From contig NZ_JAATJK010000001.1 of the NCBI RefSeq assembly GCF_011927785.1, positions 6,047,001 to 6,111,000 on the forward strand: 64,000 bases of DNA, read 5' to 3'. The stretch comes from Micromonospora profundi. GTDB taxonomy: Bacteria > Actinomycetota > Actinomycetes > Mycobacteriales > Micromonosporaceae. The position numbers and the translations under genes were made by a program. Shown here piece by piece: positions 58,190 to 64,000 of this stretch (positions are counted from its first letter, which is position 1; each line of letters opens with the position of its first letter). The notes below the pieces were generated by a model, which searched no databases, was not told where the DNA came from, and saw nothing but the letters and a program-made list of their open reading frames with translations.

Positions 58190-58261
58190 ACCAGCGGAAG
58201 CCAGAACGCTCGCCCAAATTACGCCTGACTTGTCGATTTCTCATCACCTTCCGCTGCCGTC

Positions 58262-59629
58262 TCAGTTGGACAAAGCCTGCTCTATTCGCTTGCGTGCCGC
58301 CTCGTCCTGGCCATCGATGCACGAGGCATAGACTTTCAAGAGCACATGCACGCTGTGACCGGCCCATTCGGCTACCTGGGTGGCGGGCACCCCGGCGTTG
58401 AGCCACAGTGACACGGCAGCATGACGGAGATGGTACGGCACCCGTGCCAGAACGGAGCGTTGCTGGGCGGGGCTAAGCGCCTTTTCTCGTGCTTGTCGCC
58501 AGGCTCTCAGGTAGGTGCTTTTCGTGACGGGGCCGGGCCGTGAGCCTGGCGCGTTGAACATCCGCCCGCCCGGGTTGCCGTAGTGCTGGCGGTGGTGCCG
58601 CAATATGCGGACAAGTTCCGGGCAGGCCGGCACGTCGCGCGTTGCCTTCTTCGCTCGATGCTTTAGCTCTCGGTCCTCGCGCATTTCGCCGCTGTCGGTC
58701 CATTCCTCGCCAACGTGCTGTGTTGAGCCGCTGAGGTGAAGCCACCCCCAACCCTCTTCGGGCAGTTCGCATTCGTCGTCTCTTAGGTGCATCACCTCGG
58801 ACGGCCGGAGCGCCGCGAAGTACATGCACGCGAAAAACCCCTTTAGCGCCGGATCTCGGCCGCTCACAGCGGCCAGCAGCGAACGTGCTTGCTGCGGATT
58901 CGCGACTACCTTTCGGTCGACTTTCTCTTCGTTCTTCGGTGCTCGCCACTGGACGAAATCCATCGGGTGTGCGTCGAGGTATCGCAGTTCCACGGCGTAT
59001 TTGAGCGCGCTATAGAGGACTGCTCGTTTGCGGGCAACGGTGTTAGCGGCGGCCGGTCCACCGTCAAGCCGGGTCGCTAGCGTGTCGAGCGCCTTCCGAA
59101 TCGTGGCGGCGTTCGCTAGCTCGGTCAGCGGCAGCGTATTGGCCTTGAGCCACTTAATGACCGGTGCCAGCTCGGCCGGCGGATCGGCCTCCCGCTGCGA
59201 CCTGTTGAAGGTCCACGTATACAGCGCTTGACGGATTTCAGGCTCGGGGGGCACTCCCCGCGTGCTGCTCAAAAATGCTGGTGTCACGGTCGTGAGGGCG
59301 TCGGCGATGCTCTTTCGCTGGGTCGGGGCGGCTCGGGACCATTTCATGTCTACGAACGCCACGGCGAGTTCGTACCACGTTCGGCTGTTCAGCTCTCGCG
59401 CCATCGGTTCCGGCAGGCCGGTCGGCTTGTCGAACGCGATTCCCTCGCGCTGGGCAACGACGAGGCGGGATCGAAAGCTCTCAGACATAGCTCGCGTCTG
59501 GAACGTCTTGCCGAATTCACGCCCGGCCACCTCCCACCGGACTCGGTAGCTCTTGCGCTCCTTGCCTGTCTTGCGGTCGCGCCCCTGGTATTCGCGGGTA
59601 GTCCAGATGCGTACCTCGTAGGTGCTCAT
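58262..59629 (-). CDS. int: Tyrosine site-specific recombinase (integrase)
   Basis: A 455-residue recombinase. It has an N-terminal arm-binding domain (YEVRIWTTREYQGRDRKTGK), a SAM-like core-binding domain, and the catalytic domain with the first arginine in AALRPSEVMHLRDDE, the HxxR box in PYHLRHAAVSLWLNAGV, GHSVHVLLKVYASC containing the tyrosine nucleophile near residue 435, and a helix after it. It integrates and excises the element at tRNA-Ser. Its ATG overlaps the excisionase stop by four bases (ATGA), so the two are coupled. The spacing from att (0.8 kb) is due to the cargo gene. Confidence 0.92.
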   Translation of the reverse strand: MSTYEVRIWTTREYQGRDRKTGKERKSYRVRWEVAGREFGKTFQTRAMSESFRSRLVVAQREGIAFDKPTGLPEPMARELNSRTWYELAVAFVDMKWSRAAPTQRKSIADALTTVTPAFLSSTRGVPPEPEIRQALYTWTFNRSQREADPPAELAPVIKWLKANTLPLTELANAATIRKALDTLATRLDGGPAAANTVARKRAVLYSALKYAVELRYLDAHPMDFVQWRAPKNEEKVDRKVVANPQQARSLLAAVSGRDPALKGFFACMYFAALRPSEVMHLRDDECELPEEGWGWLHLSGSTQHVGEEWTDSGEMREDRELKHRAKKATRDVPACPELVRILRHHRQHYGNPGGRMFNAPGSRPGPVTKSTYLRAWRQAREKALSPAQQRSVLARVPYHLRHAAVSLWLNAGVPATQVAEWAGHSVHVLLKVYASCIDGQDEAARKRIEQALSN

Positions 59630-59826
59630 GCTGCCTCTTCGTGGTCGTTGAGCCAGTTGTCCAGGTCGCGGCGGCGGACGTACAGGCTGCCGTTTGGGTA
59701 CTTGATCGTTCGGGGCGCGCGGCCGGTCGCCTTCCAGCGGAAGAAGGTCGACCGGGGTACGCGTAGTTCGTCGAGGACTTCGGCGAGGGTGAGCAGGTCG
59801 CCGGTCGGGGTGCGGCGCGCGGGCAT
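59626..59826 (-). CDS. xis: Excisionase-like DNA-binding protein
   Basis: A 66-residue protein with a MerR/AlpA-type winged helix: LLTLAEVLDELRVPRSTFFR, then WKATGRAPRTIKYPNGSLYV, then RRRDLDNWLNDHEEAA. It is directly upstream of the integrase and translationally coupled, which is the usual place of Xis in AICEs. It bends DNA and favours excision. The ATG at 59826 is the sole likely start. Confidence 0.88.
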   Translation of the reverse strand: MPARRTPTGDLLTLAEVLDELRVPRSTFFRWKATGRAPRTIKYPNGSLYVRRRDLDNWLNDHEEAA

Positions 59827-60156
59827 GGGCGGTGCCTCCCTCGTGCGGGGTGGAGGTGGAGCGCTGGAACACCGGGGCGGGCGGTGGTGGTCAGCGCTGC
59901 GGCTGTTTCAGCGGGGTTGCCTTGCGGGCTGATTGGCGCGGTGAGCGCCTTCTGGTCGATGCCGGTCGCCTGTGGAGGGTCAGGGCGGCAGTGCGGCAGG
60001 ACGGCGCAGGGCGGTCCGCTGAGAGCGCCGTAGAGGCAAGATCTGGGCAGGACTGGGGCAAGGCATAGGGCCTAGCGCTCTCAGGGGCTCTCAGCGGGCC
60101 GTTTCCGGGGGGTTGTGGGCCGGCGGTCGATGTCGGCAGGTGGCGATGGGAGGCCG
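59827..60156. other. 330-bp gene-free region upstream of xis with a small box family
   Basis: No gene is supported here. The stretch at 60018-60095 has three copies of a GCTGAGAGC/GCTCTCAGC box (60018-60026, 60077-60084 partial, 60087-60095), and a CGTTTCC matching the dyad boxes lies at 60100-60106. This is where the xis-int promoter should lie. Confidence 0.5.
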
Positions 60157-60395
60157 GGAAACGCTGACACGCTGACAGCAGGGCTTGCTAGTGACGTTTC
60201 CGCAGTTCAATGAGGGTGCAAAGCTGTCAGCGGGGTGCGCTGACAGGCGCTGACAGCGCTGACACTTCGCGGGCGTCGGCAAGGATTGTCAGCGCCTGTC
60301 AGCGCCTGTCAGCACGGACCGCTGACACCTTCTCGGATGCTCTGAGCTGCGGAAACGTCGCCGGGCGGGGCGATTGTCAGCGTGTCAGCGTTTCC
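60157..60395. other. 240-bp symmetric array of inverted boxes, candidate replication origin
   Basis: A 21-bp box GGAAACGCTGACACGCTGAC+A is at 60157-60177 and inverted at 60375-60395. GACGTTTCCGCAG is at 60193-60205 and inverted at 60347-60359. TGTCAGC at 60225-60231 mirrors GCTGACA at 60321-60327; GCTGACA at 60239 and 60249 mirror TGTCAGC at 60307 and 60297, and 60258 mirrors 60287. All outer pairs share the centre 60276 and identical spacers of 15, 19, 7 and 3 bases. The sequences between boxes do not match. The right half overlaps the end of the DUF3987 gene. Confidence 0.8.
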
Positions 60396-61907
60396 GGGGT
60401 CCTCTCCGGCGGCGCGGGGGTGCAGCTCGTAGCGGCCGTCCGGCCCGTTGCGGACCCACCCGAGGGCGATCAGCTCGTTGAGCACGGCGGTGACCTCTTC
60501 GGATTTTGGCAGCTTGCGGGCTACCCGGCGGTGCGCCTCCCGGCGGGTGAAGGTGGTCATGCCCTTGGTGGTGAGCACCCCGAGCACGTAGCGGGCGTTC
60601 TCCATCGCGGTGTCGCTGCCGATCGTGGTCAGGGCGGCCCGGTAGTGCGCGGCGAAGAACTCAGCCAGCCTCACCGCGTCGGCCATGCGGTCGGCGTCGA
60701 TGGGGCGTCGCCACGCGTCGGCGGGGTGGTGGGCGACGTGCAGCAACCCGGCCAGCCGCAGCGTTGCGCCGGACAGCTTGTTGCCCCACTCCCGCATGTC
60801 GTGCAGCGTCCCGCCGGGGCGTAGCTGCGCCTCCACCTCCTGAGCGGCGGCCAGCCGCACCCGCCCCGCTTCCGGGGTGAGGGTGACCACGGCGGGGTCT
60901 TCCCACTCGGCGAGGGTGGCGGCCAGGTCGTGCACCCGGTGCCGGTAGCCGGCGGTCACCTGCTCGGGCACCGGCTCGGTGTCGACCAGCCGGTATCCGG
61001 CGAGGGATCGGGGTAGGGCGAACAGGAACCGGGCCGGCAGGCCGCGCCCGGCGAGGTCGGCGTTCCCGCCGAATTTCCGCAGCACGGTCGGTTGCGCCAT
61101 CACGCACACCGTCAGCGCGGGTTTGTCGACCGAGGCACCCTCGCGGGTCTGCCGTTCGTTGCTCATCGGCTGCCCCGCATGACCTTTCAGGTAGGGGTCA
61201 AGGTTCGGGGCACCGGAGTACCGACCGGCGAGGGTGTCGAAGATCCCGCCTTCATCGCTGATGATCGCCATCCGTCCGCCGTTCGCGGCCATCAGGCCGA
61301 TCAACGCCTCCGGGGTGGCGTCATCGACGATCAGCCGGGGCAGGCCGGGAACGGTGATCGCCTCGGCCGCGATCGCGGCGGCTACCGCCTCGGCGGCGGC
61401 CTCGTCGCGCTTGCCCGGGTCGCTGGCTTTCGCGGCTTGGGTCTTGGCCTGTTCGGCGTGCCGGTCGGCGATATCCCGCAGCGCCGCCGCTTCCGCGATC
61501 CGAGGTCGCATCGCCTCACCGAGCGTCGATTGAGCGGCGAACAGTGGCGCGGTCATGGCTCTGTGTACGGGTGACTTCCGTTCGCCGGGTCCGGCGATGA
61601 CGGCGGCGAAGACGTTCACGGGCTCTCGCCACCCGCCGACCGGTTCGACTTCTAGCCGGCCACCCGCGCACGCGGAGAGCACGGCTACGGCGAGGGTGCC
61701 GGCCATGGCCGGGTCGGTCTGGGTGAAGCGGGCGACGCCGGTCACCATGTCGCCCAGCCAGGCGGGGAACACGTCGACCGGGAACGGCGGCGGCGCGGTG
61801 GTCGGGCCGGTCAGGGGCACTGGAACATCCCACAACGGGCCGCCCGCGGCTGCCGGGTCGGCAGCGTCGGGGTGGTCGGTGACCAGGTGCAGTCGGGCGG
61901 CGCTCAT
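60309..61907 (-). CDS. DUF3987-type replicative helicase/ATPase-like protein
   Basis: A 532-residue protein. The P-loop region GPGERKSPVHRAM (Walker A like) lies near residue 100; RLIVDDATPEALIG and MAIISDEGGIFD follow as Walker B-like parts. The middle has PTVLRKFGGNADLAGRGLPAR and the C-terminal part (about 440-532) reads like a winged helix (TKGMTTFTRREAHRRVARKL). DUF3987 proteins sit with primase-polymerases in plasmids and phages and are thought to be helicase-like. Its ATG overlaps the primase-polymerase stop by four bases. Its last 25 codons lie in the symmetric array, and its stop codon falls in one TGTCAGC box. Confidence 0.8.
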   Translation of the reverse strand: MSAARLHLVTDHPDAADPAAAGGPLWDVPVPLTGPTTAPPPFPVDVFPAWLGDMVTGVARFTQTDPAMAGTLAVAVLSACAGGRLEVEPVGGWREPVNVFAAVIAGPGERKSPVHRAMTAPLFAAQSTLGEAMRPRIAEAAALRDIADRHAEQAKTQAAKASDPGKRDEAAAEAVAAAIAAEAITVPGLPRLIVDDATPEALIGLMAANGGRMAIISDEGGIFDTLAGRYSGAPNLDPYLKGHAGQPMSNERQTREGASVDKPALTVCVMAQPTVLRKFGGNADLAGRGLPARFLFALPRSLAGYRLVDTEPVPEQVTAGYRHRVHDLAATLAEWEDPAVVTLTPEAGRVRLAAAQEVEAQLRPGGTLHDMREWGNKLSGATLRLAGLLHVAHHPADAWRRPIDADRMADAVRLAEFFAAHYRAALTTIGSDTAMENARYVLGVLTTKGMTTFTRREAHRRVARKLPKSEEVTAVLNELIALGWVRNGPDGRYELHPRAAGEDPGNADTLTIAPPGDVSAAQSIREGVSGPC

Positions 61908-62806
61908 GCGGCCACCTGCCGGGGTCGCTTGCTGCCGGCGGCCAGCCCGGATCGGATGGTGCGCGCCGTCTCGACGCTGCTCAACCCGGCAGACGCTGCG
62001 GCTTGTTCCAGCACTCCCGACGCGTCCGCGTCGGTGAGCGACCCACCGGCCGTGAGTTGCCCGAGCGCCACGGCAGCGATGTAGAGCGCCCTGTTGCGCT
62101 CCCCTGCCGGCGCGGTGGTTACCCGGTCGGCTTCTCGGTTGATCGCGGCCCGTACGTACGCGCCGCTGCGGTCGGTCGGCAGCGACACCACCACCGGCCG
62201 CTGCGGCGGAAGCGGCGCCGGAATCAACCGGGCGGCCAGCCAGCCTGGTAGCGGCGCGGGGTCGGTATCCAGGTCGACCCGGTAGGGCCGACCGGCCACG
62301 GTGCTGCCGGCCGCGACCACGTAACCGCCGTTGGCGCGGGTGTCGACCAGCGGGCCGAGCGTGCCGGCCGTGTTGCGCAGCGGCGGCCCGTCGTCGGGGT
62401 GGCGGTAGTAGAGGTGGGTGCCGCCTCGCCCGGTGGTCACGGTGTACGTCGGTTCGATGACGGCAGGGTGTGCGGCGGCCAGCTCGGCGAGAGTGTCCAG
62501 CCCGGTCGGCCCGGCGGTGTCGCCCTTGGGTCGATCGAGGTCGACCACGACAAGCCGCGACGGGCCGCAGGCCAACCCGATGCCGTAGGGCCGGGCCGTC
62601 CAGGCTCGGCGGATGCGGTCGGGGTCGGTGGTGGCGCGGGGCTCCCACCCGACGTGGCCGGTGCAGCAGCGCGGGTCGCGGCCGGTGCACTGGTCGGCGG
62701 GGTGGTCGGGGAAAGCGGGTCGCTTGTCGTCGGGGCGTAGCGGGAAGATGTGCCAGCCGCGTGCGGCGTGCGCGAGCGCGGCGGTGAGCAGGTCGGTGGT
62801 CGGCAC
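61904..62806 (-). CDS. Bifunctional DNA primase/polymerase (Prim-Pol)
   Basis: A 300-residue protein of the PF09250 type. It starts AALAHAARGWHIFPLRPDDK, a family signature, then CTGRDPRCCTGHVGWEP (zinc-like cysteines), the metal motif VVVDLDRPKG, GRGGTHLYYRHPDD with the conserved histidine, and VDTRANGGYVVAAGS. It makes primers and copies DNA at the element origin. GTG at 62806 has the strong site AAGGAAGGGAGG six bases upstream. The reading frame stays open upstream to 62992. Confidence 0.9.
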   Translation of the reverse strand: MPTTDLLTAALAHAARGWHIFPLRPDDKRPAFPDHPADQCTGRDPRCCTGHVGWEPRATTDPDRIRRAWTARPYGIGLACGPSRLVVVDLDRPKGDTAGPTGLDTLAELAAAHPAVIEPTYTVTTGRGGTHLYYRHPDDGPPLRNTAGTLGPLVDTRANGGYVVAAGSTVAGRPYRVDLDTDPAPLPGWLAARLIPAPLPPQRPVVVSLPTDRSGAYVRAAINREADRVTTAPAGERNRALYIAAVALGQLTAGGSLTDADASGVLEQAAASAGLSSVETARTIRSGLAAGSKRPRQVAA

Positions 62807-62992
62807 AGGGTGCCTCCCTTCCTTGCTGGTGAACGGGTGCCGTGGTGTCGATGGGGGTTCGGGCTGCCCCGCCAGCGCGGCGGGCGTGTGGGCGGGGCAG
62901 CGCAGCCCTTGCAGGTACGGGCGCAGGTTTTCCGGGGTGTGGCAGTAGCGGCGGTCGCTGCCGATCCAGTGGCCGCACCGCCCGCCGGTCAC
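62807..62992 (-). CDS. In-frame zinc-ribbon-like segment upstream of Prim-Pol (own gene or N-terminal module)
   Basis: From GTG 62992 the frame reads 62 residues without a stop straight into the primase-polymerase. It includes GRCGHW, RRYCHTPENLRPYLQGLRC and PAHTPAALAGQPEP, a pattern of Cys/His pairs known as a separate small protein before Prim-Pol in related elements. The GTG overlaps the stop of the preceding gene (GTGA), so translation can start here. Either it is a zinc-binding fusion of 362 residues, or two products start from one frame. I can not decide between these. Confidence 0.5.
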
Positions 62993-63288
62993 CGCGCGGC
63001 CCGCCCGGGTCGCGGCCGGGCCGCGATCGCGGCGCGGGTGACGGCGTGCCGCAGGTCGCCGAGCAGCCCGACCAACTGCCGGCGCGCGGCCACCTCGGTC
63101 GGGGCGAGCGCGACCCTGACGCGCACCTCGGCGTGCTCCCGGCCGGTCGCTGTCCGCACCCTCACGAGGACGGCGCGGGAGCGGGTGGCGACGTCGACCA
63201 CGATTTCGTCGGATCGGTGTTCGCCGAGGCCGCAGCGGTGGTCCTTGCCGCACCAGTCGGTGTGCCCGTCGCGGGTGCGGCGGTTCAT
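62989..63288 (-). CDS. Small cysteine-containing element protein
   Basis: A 99-residue basic protein that I can not name. The N-terminus has HTDWCGKDHRCGLGEHRSDE, a possible Cys/His metal site, followed by a beta-rich middle (VVDVATRSRAVLVRVRTATG) and an arginine-rich helical end (AARRQLVGLLGDLRHAVTRA). The ATG at 63288 overlaps the stop of the preceding gene by four bases (ATGA), and its own stop overlaps the next start. Such small proteins are common between rep and tra genes of AICEs. The function is unknown. Confidence 0.6.
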   Translation of the reverse strand: MNRRTRDGHTDWCGKDHRCGLGEHRSDEIVVDVATRSRAVLVRVRTATGREHAEVRVRVALAPTEVAARRQLVGLLGDLRHAVTRAAIAARPRPGRAAR

Positions 63289-63533
63289 CGGTTGGCCTCG
63301 GCCCGCAGGCGGTGGAAGTGGTTGTAGACGCGTCGTCCGGTGCGCAGTCGGTGGCCTCGGTCGCAGCGTCGGCAAGGGCGCGGGCGGCGCAGGACGCGGG
63401 TGGTGATGTGGCCGGTGCCGGCGCACCGCTGGCAGGTTTTGACGGGCTTGACCCAGCACAGCCCGGCGTAACCGAGCGTGATCAGGGCGGGAATCGTGGC
63501 GAGGGTGATAGCGGCGGTCAGGTGGGGGTCCAC
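63285..63533 (-). CDS. Small membrane protein with a zinc-ribbon-like tail
   Basis: An 82-residue protein with one membrane helix (about 7-28, TAAITLATIPALITLGYAGL) and a cytoplasmic tail with CQRCAGTGH and CRRCDRGH, a DnaJ-like or zinc-ribbon spacing, and a basic end. Small membrane proteins of this kind lie near the transfer gene of AICEs and may be spread (Spd) or accessory transfer proteins. It is translationally coupled to the next gene. The ATG at 63533 is the only good start. Confidence 0.6.
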   Translation of the reverse strand: MDPHLTAAITLATIPALITLGYAGLCWVKPVKTCQRCAGTGHITTRVLRRPRPCRRCDRGHRLRTGRRVYNHFHRLRAEANR

Positions 63534-63621
63534 AGGTGCCTCCGGGGCCGGTTTTTGGGTGCACGGGGCCGTGAGCTGCTATCTGCTAGGTCGCAGCTCA
63601 TGATTCGGATGGGGTGCTAGC

Positions 63622-63667
63622 GGGGGTGCTAGCGCTAGCAGGTCGGGCCGCTAGCGCTAGCACCCCC
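63622..63667. repeat. 18-bp inverted repeat of GCTAGC units
   Basis: GGGGGTGCTAGCGCTAGC (63622-63639) pairs exactly with GCTAGCGCTAGCACCCCC (63650-63667) around ten bases; an extra GGGGTGCTAGCG lies at 63611-63622. It lies 8 bp past the stop of the translocase gene and upstream of the small membrane protein, so it may be a terminator, or a protein site. Confidence 0.8.
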
Positions 63668-63674
63668 GGAGTGG

Positions 63675-64000
63675 TTAGCCGGCGGACCGCTTGCGGTCAC
63701 GCTCCGCGATCGCGGCGAGTAGGTCGGGGTGCTTGATGCCGCGTCGGGTGGTGGCCTTGCCGTCGATGCGCCGCCCGACGTCGCCAACCTTCACCAGCGG
63801 GTGCGGCTTGAGCGCGGTGGTGAGCTGCGCGGCCTCCCACCCGCCGTAGACGTCGGGTCGCAGCTCGGCCAGCAGCGCGCACAGCGTCTCGTTCCACACG
63901 GCCTTCTCATCGCCCGGCCAGATCCGCGCGAGGTCGCCGAGGACGTCGGCGATCGGGGCGACGTCGCGGGTCTGCTCGTCCAGCTTCGGCAGCGTCCCCG
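63675..64000 (-). CDS. FtsK-like DNA translocase (Tra) of the element, C-terminal part (cut by right edge)
   Basis: About 107 C-terminal residues are seen; the gene continues beyond the right edge. LPKLDEQTRDVAPIADVLGD, WNETLCALLAELRPDVYGGW and RRIDGKATTRRGIKHPDLLA read like the C-terminal DNA-binding winged helix of AICE transfer ATPases (a conserved W-x-E-x-L-x6-RP-x-hYGG pattern). The motor domain is not visible, so the call rests on the C-terminus and the position. A DUF3631-type ATPase would also fit. The stop is TAA at 63675-63677 on the minus strand. Confidence 0.55.
   Translation of the reverse strand, partial: GTLPKLDEQTRDVAPIADVLGDLARIWPGDEKAVWNETLCALLAELRPDVYGGWEAAQLTTALKPHPLVKVGDVGRRIDGKATTRRGIKHPDLLAAIAERDRKRSAG

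Larger units (their letters stand above)
57460..64000. mobile_element. Actinomycete integrative and conjugative element (AICE), right part cut by window end
   Basis: From the tRNA-Ser 3' end onward come a cargo membrane protein, a tyrosine integrase, an excisionase, a symmetric repeat array, DUF3987 helicase-like and primase-polymerase proteins, two small proteins and the C-terminal part of an FtsK-like translocase, all on the minus strand. This is the standard order int-xis-rep-spd-tra of AICEs such as pSAM2. The far boundary is outside the window. The att core probably lies within the 3' half of the tRNA gene. Confidence 0.75.

Noticed and set aside
58161..58406. A short minus-strand gene overlapping the integrase end (MRNRQVRRN...)
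   Set aside because: Only its last 27 codons follow a ribosome-site-like GGAAGG; the rest is a shadow of the integrase. It is kept only as a note in the start-codon question of the cargo gene.
60091..60282. A 63-codon minus-strand gene within the symmetric array
   Set aside because: The frame is made by the repeat boxes, lacks a ribosome site and has no homology that I can see.

Overview
The window is GC-rich, densely packed actinobacterial chromosome, most likely from the Micromonosporaceae (Micromonospora or a close relative). The evidence is the codon bias, the GTG starts and ATGA/GTGA stop-start overlaps, the likely leaderless promoters, the gene families (DUF5926, DUF5701, LytR-CpsA-Psr and SigE-type sigma proteins), and a small palindromic repeat family built on AAGGAAGGGGCCCCTT at gene 3' ends. 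About 64 protein genes and one tRNA gene are supported. There is no rRNA, CRISPR array or insertion sequence. The genus call is an inference from style; no marker gene proves it.

Layout. 1-7.1 kb: an ACT-domain protein cut by the window edge, a PAS protein, a NERD-like protein, arginine deiminase behind a strong operator-like palindrome, a DUF5926 protein, a GAF/PAS sensor kinase with a separate ATPase, a glycerophosphodiesterase and a rhodanese. 7.1-12 kb: three consecutive LytR-CpsA-Psr (LCP) genes and a nucleotide-sugar SDR enzyme. 12-26 kb: an acetate-type symporter pair (DUF485 + ActP), a flavin reductase, an SRPBCC protein, an ECF sigma factor with a membrane-anchored partner, an ABC-2 exporter, a second symporter pair, and an OmpR-type two-component operon with a DUF4173-like membrane protein. 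26-36 kb: a LytTR/LytS two-component pair, a polyprenyl glycosylphosphotransferase, an Fpg/Nei glycosylase, a GT4 glycosyltransferase, and a three-gene operon of nucleotidyltransferase, glycerol-1-phosphate dehydrogenase-like enzyme and CDP-alcohol phosphotransferase. 36-57 kb: NUDIX, CBS and SnoaL-like proteins, an aminotransferase, CorA, cyclophilin, rhomboid, thiolase, an APH-like kinase, a second OmpR/HK pair with a DUF5666 lipoprotein, an SGNH/ricin secreted hydrolase, GT39-like and GT2 glycosyltransferases, a split transketolase divergent from SoxR, and a quinone oxidoreductase.

57.4-64 kb: an integrated element that begins at tRNA-Ser(UGA) and runs off the right edge. Its order is cargo membrane protein, tyrosine integrase, excisionase, a 240-bp symmetric array, DUF3987 helicase-like protein, primase-polymerase, small zinc-binding and membrane proteins, and the C-terminus of a probable FtsK-like translocase. 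This is the layout of an actinomycete integrative and conjugative element (AICE).

The most striking signal is that array at 60157-60395. Four kinds of box recur in inverted order at matched spacing around one centre (about 60276), while the sequence between them differs. It looks like a symmetric replication origin or control region, and its right half is also the 3' end of the helicase-like gene. Next in interest are the G1P-dehydrogenase/cytidylyltransferase/CDP-alcohol transferase cassette, which may make a surface phosphoglycerol polymer or lipid, and the repeat family used as gene-end hairpins. A matching box lies in front of both the second OmpR regulator and its neighbouring lipoprotein gene.
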